Source: DAOUFU01 sp034429275 | Lineage (GTDB): Bacteria > Chloroflexota > Anaerolineae > Aggregatilineales > Aggregatilineaceae | NCBI GenBank assembly: GCA_034429275.1 | Contig: DAOUFU010000135.1 | Span: forward strand, 1 to 7,095 | Reading direction: 5' to 3' | Length of the DNA: 7,095 nucleotides | Part shown: piece after piece, positions 1 to 6,808 of the stretch | Position numbering within the stretch: position 1 is the first letter of the stretch | Layout: every line of letters begins with the position of its first letter | Notes under the pieces: generated by a model | What the model was told of the DNA's origin: nothing | Databases searched by the model: none | The model's input: only the letters and a program-made list of their open reading frames with translations | Made by a program: the position numbers and the translations under genes

Positions 1-9
1 CAGTCTCAT
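1..9 (-). CDS. Possible start of the next operon gene (3 codons only)
   Basis: Reading on the minus strand past the mrdA stop codon, an ATG lies at 9-7 and is followed by AGA CTG before the window ends, giving Met-Arg-Leu. The purine-rich stretch AGGGCG lies a few bases upstream at a spacing compatible with ribosome binding, and the gap from the mrdA stop is only 25 bp. In many bacteria rodA, or a cell-division gene such as one of the min genes, follows mrdA, but three codons cannot identify a product. The call rests on position and the weak ribosome-binding site only. Confidence 0.3.
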
Positions 10-34
10 GGAATACGCCCTGCCCCCGCCGGTC

Positions 35-2341
35 CTAAAATTCCCCGCGCTGATTCTTCAGCCGGTAATACGCCGTCAGTACCTCGCGCACGACCGGGGC
101 CGCCACCTGCGATCCTTCGCCGCCGTTGTACACAAACGCCACCACGATGATCTCCGGCGCTTCCCACGGCGCATAGCCCACATACCAGGCATGAGACGGC
201 CACTGCCCCGGCACGCACAATCCCAGCGAGTTTGCAATATCATCGCAGTATTCCGCCGTGCCCGTCTTGCCCCCCTCGTTGACGAAGCTCAACGGCTGGG
301 CATCTTCCGGCACGCGGCCCGCCGCCGCCGTCCCGGAAACGACCACTTCGCGCATCCCGCGATTCAACAGGTCCATCGTGCTCCGGTCGGCAAAGGCCGG
401 GATGAACGGGCGGTTGGCGTTCAGCTCAAAGCTTTTGAACTCCAGCTCGTCGCATACACCCGCGTTAAAGGTGTAGTTATACGGCACGTTGACCCGGTAA
501 TCCAGCTCGAAGATTTCATCCACGTCGTCATTCGGATTCGGGTCTTTGGCCACATGCCCGATATACGACTCCGGGTTGCACAGTGCTTCATCATAGTAGG
601 GGCTGTCTGGCTCGCACCGGCAAACCAGGCTGTTCTCGCCCTGCAGCATCATATCCTCTTGCAGCAGCAGGATGGGCATCTCGCCGTTTTCCGGCATCAC
701 AATGGTCCGCGCTACTTTCGGCTCGAACTCCACCAAAATATTCCCGTTGGCGTCCTGCAGGTTGCGGACGATGGTCGGCTGGTAGAGCGTGCCGCCGTTG
801 GCAATCGCCGCGATGGAAGCAACCTGCTGCAGGGGCGTCAGCGTCAGGTAACCCTGGCCAAACGCCGCGTTGTACGTGTCGCCGGTAGACCAGCTTTCCC
901 CATAGATTCGGCGCTTCCACTGCGGATCGCGCATTCGCCCCGCCCGCTCGCCGGGCAGTTCGATCCCCAGTTCAGAGCCGATGCCAAACGCCGTCGCCCA
1001 CCGGTACAGGTCCACGATACCCAGCCCGCCGGGCCGCAGCACCGCCGGTGAGACTTCGGGATTGCCGCCGCCCACCTGGTAGAAGTACACGTCGCAGCTT
1101 TCCGCTATGCCCCGGATCAGGTTCACCTCGCCGTGCCCGGCACGGTCCCAGCACACAAAGGTCTGTCCCCGGCTCTCATCGCGCGGCGCGTAAGCATTCG
1201 GCAGCACCAACTGACCGGGGTCAAACAGCGGCTGGTTGGGGTCGATCACCTTTTCCTCGACCACGCCCACCGCCGTCACCATCTTCCAGATCGAGCCGGG
1301 CGGATACAACGCGCTGATGGCGTGATTCACCAGCGGGCGCAGCGGGTCCGCCGCCTGGTCGAAGTAGTACGGCCCGTCAATGTTGCGAGCGAAGCGCCGG
1401 TTGTCATAGGTGGGCCAGCTCACCAAAGCCAGGATTTCACCGTTGCGCGGGTCCATGGCGATCACCACACCCTGCTGGGTAACTACGCGCTGCGCGGCGG
1501 CGTTCACCAGGTTGATCCGCTTGGTCAATGCGTCCTGGGCCGCCTGCTGAAGCTCGATGTCCAGCGTCAACTGCACCGTCGCGCCCGCCTTGCGCCGAGT
1601 TTCCTGCAGCAGGGTCAACTGCTGCCCGGCTACGTCCACTTCCCACAACTGCGTACCGCGCTGCCCGGCCATCTCAGTCTCAAAGAACGCCTCGATGCCA
1701 GCGTACCCGATGCGGTCGAAGGCCGGGTCATAACCCAGTTCGCGCAGCCGCATCTCTTCTTCCGGCCCAATCGGCCCCAGGTAACCGATGATTTGAGCCG
1801 TCAGCGCGCCGGTAGGATACTCGCGCACCGAAGCCACCTGGATCGAGACGCCCGGCAGCAGTTGAAGCTGTTCCTCGATGCGCCCCATCACCGTGAATGG
1901 AATGTCCGTCTTGACCACTACCGGGCGAAAAGGCGCGATACCCTGCCCTTCCAACACCATCTCTTCCAGGCTGCGCTCGTTGGTTCGCCCGGCGGCGTCA
2001 GCGATGGCGCGCGTAGCTGGCACATCGATCAACGCCGAGAGCCGGTTGTACACTTCCAGGATAGCGGCGGGCGAATCTGGCAGATCGGCGGGGGTGATGC
2101 TCACATTATAGGCGGGGTCGTTCTTGGCCAGCGCCACCCCGTTCCGGTCCAGGATCGCGCCACGCGGCGCAGCTTGCAGTGCCAGTTGAAGGCGGTTTTC
2201 CTCGGCATCCCGGCGGAACTGGTCGCCGCGCGCGAACTGGAGTTCAGCCAGCCGCAGCACCAGCACCAGCATCGAGCACACCACGATGGCCTGGAACAAC
2301 GTCAGCCGCCAGCCTTGCATCGGCATGAGTCGTCGGTTCAT
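35..2341 (-). CDS. mrdA: Penicillin-binding protein 2 (elongasome transpeptidase) with a large insertion
   Basis: Class B penicillin-binding protein of the PBP2 type, the DD-transpeptidase that cross-links new peptidoglycan during cell elongation. The 768 residues begin with a short cytoplasmic tail and one membrane anchor (about 13-32). The pedestal domain carries RGAILDRNG (60-68) and GYAGIE (212-217). The transpeptidase domain has the catalytic Ser350 in SIWK (350-353, usually STxK), the second motif Ser415-Cys-Asp and KTGTAE (692-697). At 768 residues it is longer than usual (E. coli PBP2 has 633). Most of the excess is an acidic segment at about 546-650 with four cysteines (574, 576, 588, 630); two more follow the KTG motif (699, 709). 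The ATG at 2341 is chosen because AAAGGG lies just upstream and the anchor follows at a normal distance; Met6 and Met8 are alternatives. It is the last complete gene of mreC-mreD-mrdA. The 59-bp gap to mreD shows no convincing promoter. Confidence 0.96.
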   Translation of the reverse strand: MNRRLMPMQGWRLTLFQAIVVCSMLVLVLRLAELQFARGDQFRRDAEENRLQLALQAAPRGAILDRNGVALAKNDPAYNVSITPADLPDSPAAILEVYNRLSALIDVPATRAIADAAGRTNERSLEEMVLEGQGIAPFRPVVVKTDIPFTVMGRIEEQLQLLPGVSIQVASVREYPTGALTAQIIGYLGPIGPEEEMRLRELGYDPAFDRIGYAGIEAFFETEMAGQRGTQLWEVDVAGQQLTLLQETRRKAGATVQLTLDIELQQAAQDALTKRINLVNAAAQRVVTQQGVVIAMDPRNGEILALVSWPTYDNRRFARNIDGPYYFDQAADPLRPLVNHAISALYPPGSIWKMVTAVGVVEEKVIDPNQPLFDPGQLVLPNAYAPRDESRGQTFVCWDRAGHGEVNLIRGIAESCDVYFYQVGGGNPEVSPAVLRPGGLGIVDLYRWATAFGIGSELGIELPGERAGRMRDPQWKRRIYGESWSTGDTYNAAFGQGYLTLTPLQQVASIAAIANGGTLYQPTIVRNLQDANGNILVEFEPKVARTIVMPENGEMPILLLQEDMMLQGENSLVCRCEPDSPYYDEALCNPESYIGHVAKDPNPNDDVDEIFELDYRVNVPYNYTFNAGVCDELEFKSFELNANRPFIPAFADRSTMDLLNRGMREVVVSGTAAAGRVPEDAQPLSFVNEGGKTGTAEYCDDIANSLGLCVPGQWPSHAWYVGYAPWEAPEIIVVAFVYNGGEGSQVAAPVVREVLTAYYRLKNQRGEF

Positions 2342-2400
2342 CTAGCCCTTTATCCTCATCTCACCCGGTCCACAATTTCCAATACGTCACATCCGTTGAT

Positions 2401-2904
2401 CTATTCCAGCCGTGCCCGGCGCGGCTGGAGCGACTGCGCCACCAGCCCCACGATCCGGAACACCGGCAGAATCAGCACTCCATTATAGATCAGCGCGGGC
2501 AGCGTCACATACACCAGCCCGGTCGCCACCGGCACCGCATAGCCTCCCCAGCGCAGCCCAAGCAGGATTCCCGCGTGATAGATCGGCAGACCCACCAGCG
2601 CCACCACCGGCGGGATGATCACGTTCCGGCGGTTGACCTGCCCGAACACCAGGTTCGCAGCGGACACCACGATCACCAGCCCGACTGCCGAACTCCCCAG
2701 CGGCGCGACCGACAGCCAGTCGGCCATCACGCCACCGGCCACTGCCCACAGCAGGCCCTCGCGCAGGTCCGCCATCAACGCCCACGACACCACCAGCAGG
2801 AAGACCAGGTCCGGCCCGCCCCCACCGATGCGCAGCTCGGCCATCAGCGTGGTATCGAGGATCGCCGCCAGAAACAAGATCGGAATGCCAAGATAACGTC
2901 CCAT
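2401..2904 (-). CDS. mreD: Rod shape-determining membrane protein MreD
   Basis: Small polytopic membrane protein of 167 residues, the usual MreD length. Hydrophobic stretches at roughly 4-22, 32-48, 50-66, 71-90, 95-117 and 123-150 suggest five or six membrane helices, with a basic C-terminus (PRRARLE). MreD proteins diverge strongly in sequence, so the call rests on length, the early acidic/polar pair of the second helix region (PDLV at 31-34, typical of the family) and its place between mreC and mrdA. In the elongasome MreD binds MreC and helps regulate the PBP2-RodA synthase. The ATG at 2904 lies 21 bp after the mreC stop codon, so the two genes are almost certainly co-transcribed. The upstream purine stretch is a weak ribosome-binding site, which would suit low expression or coupling to mreC translation. 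Confidence 0.92.
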   Translation of the reverse strand: MGRYLGIPILFLAAILDTTLMAELRIGGGGPDLVFLLVVSWALMADLREGLLWAVAGGVMADWLSVAPLGSSAVGLVIVVSAANLVFGQVNRRNVIIPPVVALVGLPIYHAGILLGLRWGGYAVPVATGLVYVTLPALIYNGVLILPVFRIVGLVAQSLQPRRARLE

Positions 2905-2925
2905 CAGCCGCTGCCCGTCGCCATG

Positions 2926-3795
2926 CTATGGCTGCTGCTGCTCGAATACCGAGAGGTCCACCGGCTCGAAGTTCGTCATCACCTGGACCATCTCCAACCG
3001 GTCGAAGTCCACCAGGCTTCGGATGCGAGCCTCTTGATAGAGTTCATTCTCCGAAAGGCCCACGCTGAGCACCTGCCCCAGCAGCACATCGGCAGGGAAG
3101 ATCTGCCCCAGGCCGCTCGTCACCACCAGGTCGCCTTCGCGCACATCGCCATCGGGCGGGATGAACGACAGCAGCAGGTCGCCGGTCAACTGCCCGCTGA
3201 GCACAGCATCTACCCGCGAGCGCTGCACACGCGCCGTCACCGCGCTGTTAGAATCGGTCAGCAGCAGGACCTGCGCGCCCGTCGCCGAAAGCTGCACGAT
3301 GCGCCCCACCAGCCCCAGTTCCGTCACCACCGGGTCATAGAGGCTCACCCCATCGCGCCGCCCGCAGTCGATCTGCACCGCGCGCACGAAGCCCGTGCTG
3401 TCCTTGCCGATCACGTCGCACGTCACATACTGGCGATCCTCCGGCCCCGCGCGGTCATATTCCAGCAGCGCGGCCAGCCGGTCATAATCGTGTGCCTTCT
3501 CGCGCAGTTCGGCCAACTGGGCCTGATAGATTGCCAGCGCCTCTTCCAGGTCTTTGTTGCGCTGCTCCAGGCGGCGATAGTCGCGCACACTCTGCACCAG
3601 GCCGCTCACGCCGCCGCTGGCCCCACCGATCACGCGCTGGGCCAGGTTGAGCGGCACGGCGACCACCCCTTCGACCGGGGCCAGCGTACCGCGCACGCTC
3701 AACGCGATCAGCATCAGCACGCCCAGCAGCGTCACGCCAAAAAACAACACCCGCCCACCACTCGAACGAAACACGCGATCATTCTCTCCCGTCAC
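2926..3795 (-). CDS. mreC: Rod shape-determining protein MreC
   Basis: MreC is the bitopic elongasome scaffold that joins cytoplasmic MreB to the periplasmic or extracellular part of PBP2 and activates it. The 289-residue protein shows a short basic N-terminus, one membrane helix (about 15-33), a coiled coil (about 69-113, rich in Glu, Arg, Leu and Gln) and the beta-rich MreC domain (about 115-275). Family hallmarks include DGV-x-x-x-x-PVV (148-157), LLLTDSNSAV (177-186), GDLVVTSGLGQIFP (221-234) and a final beta strand near 267-273. The listed start is GTG at 3795, which has almost no ribosome-binding site. A second in-frame GTG at 3774 has GGGAGAG nine bases upstream and would remove seven residues, leaving the membrane helix intact; it may be the true start. 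A promoter at 3829-3857 and the terminator behind mreB suggest that transcription of mreC-mreD-mrdA begins here. Confidence 0.95.
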   Translation of the reverse strand: MTGENDRVFRSSGGRVLFFGVTLLGVLMLIALSVRGTLAPVEGVVAVPLNLAQRVIGGASGGVSGLVQSVRDYRRLEQRNKDLEEALAIYQAQLAELREKAHDYDRLAALLEYDRAGPEDRQYVTCDVIGKDSTGFVRAVQIDCGRRDGVSLYDPVVTELGLVGRIVQLSATGAQVLLLTDSNSAVTARVQRSRVDAVLSGQLTGDLLLSFIPPDGDVREGDLVVTSGLGQIFPADVLLGQVLSVGLSENELYQEARIRSLVDFDRLEMVQVMTNFEPVDLSVFEQQQP

Positions 3796-3828
3796 GAACC
3801 GCTGCGGCGCGCCCTCGCGCGCTGCCGG

Positions 3829-3857
3829 ATTATACCGCAGCCGCGCCCGGCGCTAAA
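3829..3857 (-). promoter_or_regulatory. Probable promoter of mreC-mreD-mrdA
   Basis: Reading on the minus strand, a perfect TATAAT lies at 3834-3829. Seventeen bases upstream is TTTAGC at 3857-3852, which matches three of six positions of the sigma-70 -35 consensus. Transcription would start near 3822 and give a leader of about 27 nt to the GTG at 3795, or about 48 nt to the GTG at 3774. The TATAAT is unusual in this GC-rich sequence and sits exactly where a promoter is needed, downstream of the mreB terminator. The -35 match is weak, so an activator may help. Confidence 0.55.
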
Positions 3858-3927
3858 ACGCCCATCCTGCCCACCCAGGACCAACGCATCAAAAGGGCTG
3901 TTTCAGTTGACGCGCATCGCCTGCCCC

Positions 3928-4008
3928 TGATGCACGTTGGCCATGTGATCGGAGTTGAGGCCGGACTCTCGCGGGGCACCATAGCCGGTTATTTTTCAAC
4001 GTGCATCA
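3928..4008. repeat. 12-bp perfect inverted repeat with arms 57 bp apart
   Basis: TGATGCACGTTG at 3928-3939 is repeated as its exact reverse complement, CAACGTGCATCA, at 3997-4008. The 57 bp between them hold no convincing gene. A near-copy of the right arm lacking two bases, CAACGCATCA, is at 3882-3891, just upstream of the mreC promoter. The arms begin eight bases beyond the T-run of the mreB terminator. They could be paired operator sites for a regulator of mreC, or a long stem in a read-through transcript. No binding protein can be named from the sequence. Confidence 0.6.
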
Positions 4009-4016
4009 TGCCCAAC

Positions 4017-4048
4017 AAAAAGCCCCGGAACCTGAGAGATTCCGGGGC
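4017..4048 (-). terminator. Intrinsic terminator after mreB
   Basis: On the minus strand a perfect 9-bp stem, GCCCCGGAA paired with TTCCGGGGC (4048-4040 with 4030-4022), closes a 9-nt loop and is followed at once by TTTTT (4021-4017). On the plus strand no T-run follows the hairpin, so it acts in the mreB direction only. It lies 41 bp past the mreB stop codon and should end most mreB transcripts before mreC. Confidence 0.9.
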
Positions 4049-4089
4049 CGCAGGATTGTTCACCTGGTTGCCAGCAGGATTGCTGGCCG

Positions 4090-5154
4090 CTAGTGCTGCG
4101 TCGAGCCGCGTTCCAGCCCGGCCAGCAGCGACCGCAAGTTGTCGTAGTCTTCCAGGATGCGCCCGGCACCGCGCGCCACGCACGTCATCGAATCTTCCGC
4201 CAGCCACACCCGCACATTGACCTCGTCGGCGATGCGCTCAGTCAGCCCCTTGAGCTGGCTGCCGCCGCCCGCCATGCAGATGCCCGACTCCATCAGGTCG
4301 GCCACCAGTTCGGGCGGGGTCTCGTCCAGTGCGTCGCGGATGGTGTCGATCACGATGCTCACCGACGGGCTGAGCGCCTCGCGCAGCTCGATCGACGAAA
4401 TCTCAACCGCTTCGGGCAGCCCGGTCACCAGGTTGCGCCCGCGCAGAATCATGGTGCGCTCTTCCGGCAGCGGGTAGGCCGAACCGATCTCGATCTTGGC
4501 CCGCTCTGCCGTGCGCTCGCCGATCAGCAGGTTATACTTGGCGCGCATATACTGGACGATATCCTCGTCCATCTCGTCGCCCGCCACGCGGATCGAGCGG
4601 CTGATCACGATGCCGCCCAGCGAGAAGATCGCCACCTCGGTCGTGCCGCCGCCGATGTCCACGATCATGCTGCCGCGCGTTTCCTGGATCGGCAGTCCGG
4701 CCCCGATCGCAGCAGCCACCGGTTCCTCGATCAGGAATGCTTCGCGCGCACCGGCGCTGATGGTCGCATCATACACCGCGCGCTTCTCGACTTCCGTCAC
4801 GCCGGAGGGGATGCCCACCACCACGCGCGGACGCGGGATCGGCACCCAGTTCTGCTCGTGGGCCTTGCGGATGAAATAATCGAGCATCGCCTCGGTGATC
4901 TCGAACTCGCTGATCACGCCATCGCGCAGCGGACGCACCACCATGAACTTTGCAGTGGGCGTCTTGCCAAACATCTCTTTGGCCTCGCGTCCCACGCTGA
5001 TCGGGCGGCGGGTCTTGCGCTCGATGGCGACGTATGACGGCTCATTGATCACGATCCCTTTGCCGCGCACGCTCACCAGCGTGTTCGCGGTGCCGAGATC
5101 GATGCCGATATCCAGGGAAAACAGCCCTAGAAGCCAGTCAAGTGGGCTAACCAA
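4090..5154 (-). CDS. mreB: Rod shape-determining actin homologue MreB
   Basis: MreB is the bacterial actin that forms membrane-attached ATP-dependent filaments and steers lateral wall synthesis. The 354 residues contain all the actin-fold nucleotide motifs: phosphate 1 GIDLGTANT (17-25), the catalytic-glutamate stretch LIEEPVAAAIGAG (141-153), phosphate 2 VDIGGGTTEVA (165-175) and the adenosine motif GICMAGGGSQLKG (291-303). The N-terminus, Val-Ser-Pro-Leu-Asp-Trp-Leu-Leu, is a hydrophobic/amphipathic stretch like the membrane-binding helix of other MreB proteins. The start is TTG at 5154. It is chosen because no ATG or GTG fits before the conserved phosphate 1 motif, and because GAGGGGAG lies nine bases upstream. 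The length is normal (about 330-350 in the family). A strong extended -10 promoter precedes the gene and an intrinsic terminator follows it, so it may be a single-gene transcript. Confidence 0.98.
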   Translation of the reverse strand: MVSPLDWLLGLFSLDIGIDLGTANTLVSVRGKGIVINEPSYVAIERKTRRPISVGREAKEMFGKTPTAKFMVVRPLRDGVISEFEITEAMLDYFIRKAHEQNWVPIPRPRVVVGIPSGVTEVEKRAVYDATISAGAREAFLIEEPVAAAIGAGLPIQETRGSMIVDIGGGTTEVAIFSLGGIVISRSIRVAGDEMDEDIVQYMRAKYNLLIGERTAERAKIEIGSAYPLPEERTMILRGRNLVTGLPEAVEISSIELREALSPSVSIVIDTIRDALDETPPELVADLMESGICMAGGGSQLKGLTERIADEVNVRVWLAEDSMTCVARGAGRILEDYDNLRSLLAGLERGSTQH

Positions 5155-5163
5155 CGATATGAT

Positions 5164-5171
5164 CTCCCCTC
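5164..5171 (-). promoter_or_regulatory. Ribosome-binding site that fixes the TTG start of mreB
   Basis: On the minus strand GAGGGGAG (5171-5164) lies nine bases before the TTG at 5154. It is the only purine-rich anti-16S match in the short leader, and no in-frame ATG or GTG lies nearby, so it supports TTG as the initiation codon. The strong site may offset the weak start codon. Confidence 0.75.
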
Positions 5172-5190
5172 AAAAGGTGATTCCGGGCGC

Positions 5191-5219
5191 ATTATACCAC
5201 GCACAAGCACTTTGAGGAA
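5191..5219 (-). promoter_or_regulatory. Extended -10 promoter of mreB
   Basis: On the minus strand TGGTATAAT (5199-5191) is a perfect extended -10 element (TGn plus TATAAT). The -35 region is poor: TTCCTC at 5219-5214 with a 17-bp spacer, or TCCTCA one base closer. This is common for extended -10 promoters. Transcription would start near 5184 and give a leader of about 30 nt to the mreB start codon. Confidence 0.75.
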
Positions 5220-5330
5220 CGGCTTTCATCAAATGCTCATCAACTCATCGTGAGCCGACTGGCGCATCGTTCGAGCCGCCCGGCTTCTGCGTGGTACCCG
5301 CCAACCGAACGGGGCGCTCCACTGCGCGCC

Positions 5331-6749
5331 CTATCCCCCAAACGCCGCGATCTGCTTGCGCAGGCCGTCCCGGTCCACCTGGGGATAATCATCCAGCAGC
5401 GCATCGAACCGCCGCATATATTCGACCAGTTGCGCTTTGGTGTGCGCCTCGAACCGCATGGTGATCGCGGGCTGGGTATTGCTGGCCCGCACCAATCCCC
5501 ACCCGTGTTCGAACTCAGCGCGCGCGCCGTCCACCGTCACCACGTGATATTTATCTTGCAGGCGGTCGCGCACCGCCGTGATGATCTGGAACTTGACATC
5601 GTCCGGGGCCGACATGATGATCTCCGGCGTCGCCAGCATCGAGGGCAGTTCGCCCAGCAGTTGCGAGAGCGTCTTGTCCGTCTTGCTCATCAGTTCCAGC
5701 GCCTTCAGCGCCACCAGCGGCGCATCATCGAAGCCGTAATAGTCCTCGCCGATGAACATGTGCCCGCTCACCTCGCCGCCGATCAGCGCGCCGATCTCGT
5801 TCATCTTGGCCTTCATCAGGCTGTGGCCCGATTTCCACATCACCGGCTCGCCGCCGCTCTCGCGGATGATATCCGGCAGTACCTGGCTGGCCTTGACATC
5901 GAACACCACCGGCGTGCCGGGATGCCGCTTCAGCAGGTCGCGCGCCAGCAGCGCCAGCAGCCGGTCCGCCGCCACGTGATGCCCATGATCGTCAATCAGC
6001 CCGCAGCGGTCCGCGTCGCCATCGAAGGCGATGCCAAAATCGGCCCCATGCTGGATCACCGCCGCTTCCAGGTCTTTGGTCAGCTCCGGGTCTTCCGGGT
6101 TGGGCAGGTGATTCGGGAAGGTGCCGTCGTCCTCACAGAACAGGCACTCCACCTCCACCCCCAGCGCCTCGAACACCGGCGGCATGAACGTTCCGCTCAG
6201 CCCGTTGCCCGCATCCCCCCCCACGAACAACTTACGCGGCCCCATGCTCACTTTGGTCTTGATGGCCGCCATATGCTTGGCCACCATCTCGCGGTCTTCG
6301 CGCCGCGTGCCCTGCCCCACGATGAAATCGTCGGACTGGATCAACCGCAGCAGGTCTTGAATCTGCTCATCAGCCAGCGCCAGCTTGCCATAGGCCATCT
6401 TGATCCCGTTGTATTTCGTGGTCAGGTGACTGCCGGTGATCATGATGCCGCCCGCGTTGGGGTGCGAGGCAGAGGCAAAATACACAGTCGGGGTCATCAC
6501 GCCGCCGATGTCGGTCACGGTCAGGCCGGTGCTCAGCAGCCCGGCGATCACGCCCTCTTTGAGCGGCGGGGTGCTCAGCCGGTTGTCGCCGCCGACAAAC
6601 ACCTGGTTGATCCCCAAATGGCGCTGGACATACGTCCCATATGCCTTGCCGACAAGTTCGCCCAGGGCGGGGGTGAGCTGTGCATCGTCACCGGTCACGG
6701 TGCCGCGAATATCGTATTTTCGGAAGACTGCGGTCGGTACTTGGGCCAT
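5331..6749 (-). CDS. Phosphomannomutase/phosphoglucomutase (alpha-D-phosphohexomutase)
   Basis: Enzyme of the alpha-D-phosphohexomutase superfamily that interconverts hexose 1- and 6-phosphates (mannose or glucose) through a phosphoserine and a bisphosphate intermediate, supplying sugar nucleotides for glycans. The 472 residues show the four active-site loops: phosphoserine loop ITGSH (104-108, Ser107), metal loop DGDADR (243-248), sugar-specificity loop GGEVSGH (324-330) and phosphate-binding loop RASNTQP (421-427). The last loop and the start FRKYDIRG (9-16) resemble PMM/PGM enzymes such as AlgC/ManB and argue against glucosamine mutase GlmM. Oddly, the usual SHNP of the first loop reads SHLT (107-110). 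The start is ATG at 6749, because AGGAGG lies seven bases upstream and the protein then begins as family members do; an in-frame ATG at 6806 would add 19 residues with no similarity to the family. Whether mannose, glucose or both are used cannot be read from the sequence. No clear terminator follows. Confidence 0.95.
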   Translation of the reverse strand: MAQVPTAVFRKYDIRGTVTGDDAQLTPALGELVGKAYGTYVQRHLGINQVFVGGDNRLSTPPLKEGVIAGLLSTGLTVTDIGGVMTPTVYFASASHPNAGGIMITGSHLTTKYNGIKMAYGKLALADEQIQDLLRLIQSDDFIVGQGTRREDREMVAKHMAAIKTKVSMGPRKLFVGGDAGNGLSGTFMPPVFEALGVEVECLFCEDDGTFPNHLPNPEDPELTKDLEAAVIQHGADFGIAFDGDADRCGLIDDHGHHVAADRLLALLARDLLKRHPGTPVVFDVKASQVLPDIIRESGGEPVMWKSGHSLMKAKMNEIGALIGGEVSGHMFIGEDYYGFDDAPLVALKALELMSKTDKTLSQLLGELPSMLATPEIIMSAPDDVKFQIITAVRDRLQDKYHVVTVDGARAEFEHGWGLVRASNTQPAITMRFEAHTKAQLVEYMRRFDALLDDYPQVDRDGLRKQIAAFGG

Positions 6750-6754
6750 GAAAC

Positions 6755-6762
6755 TTCCTCCT
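6755..6762 (-). promoter_or_regulatory. Ribosome-binding site that fixes the hexomutase start
   Basis: On the minus strand AGGAGGAA (6762-6755) contains the complete anti-16S match AGGAGG. It ends seven bases before the ATG at 6749, which is optimal spacing. It decides between this ATG and the longer in-frame ATG at 6806. Confidence 0.9.
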
Positions 6763-6808
6763 GACAGGCAGCGGCTCATACCCTGATATTCTGTTGATAG
6801 TTCCACAC

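Noticed and set aside
1133..2488. Long plus-strand open frames opposite mrdA, mreC-mreD, mreB and the hexomutase (up to about 500 codons)
   Set aside because: They are antisense to strongly recognised genes, are rich in His, Arg and Gln as expected for reverse-strand reading of GC-rich genes, and show no domain motifs or good ribosome sites.
3830..3982. 50-codon ATG frame on the minus strand in the mreB-mreC gap
   Set aside because: It has no ribosome-binding site, ends inside the mreC promoter, and its composition (Pro, Arg, Thr, Trp) looks like random GC-rich sequence.
3903..3983. Protein-like 26-codon stretch ending in TGA on the minus strand between mreB and mreC, with a 13-codon ATG frame at 3944-3903
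   Set aside because: The codons look natural (GC-rich third positions), but no ribosome site precedes the ATG, the upstream frame is closed by a stop shortly before, and no family is recognisable. It might be a gene remnant, but this cannot be supported.
3903..4016. Riboswitch or other known structured RNA upstream of mreC
   Set aside because: The inverted repeat and GC-rich loop suggested a structured leader, but no known riboswitch core could be recognised, and the likely mreC promoter lies downstream of it.
5226..5330. Terminator for the hexomutase gene
   Set aside because: Only short stems are present (for example GGCGC/GCGCC near 5311-5328 and AGCC/GGCT at 5275-5286), without any T-run on the minus strand, so no intrinsic terminator can be claimed.
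6750..6806. 19-residue N-terminal extension of the hexomutase from the ATG at 6806
   Set aside because: It would place the perfect AGGAGG inside the coding region, and the added residues do not resemble the start of the enzyme family.
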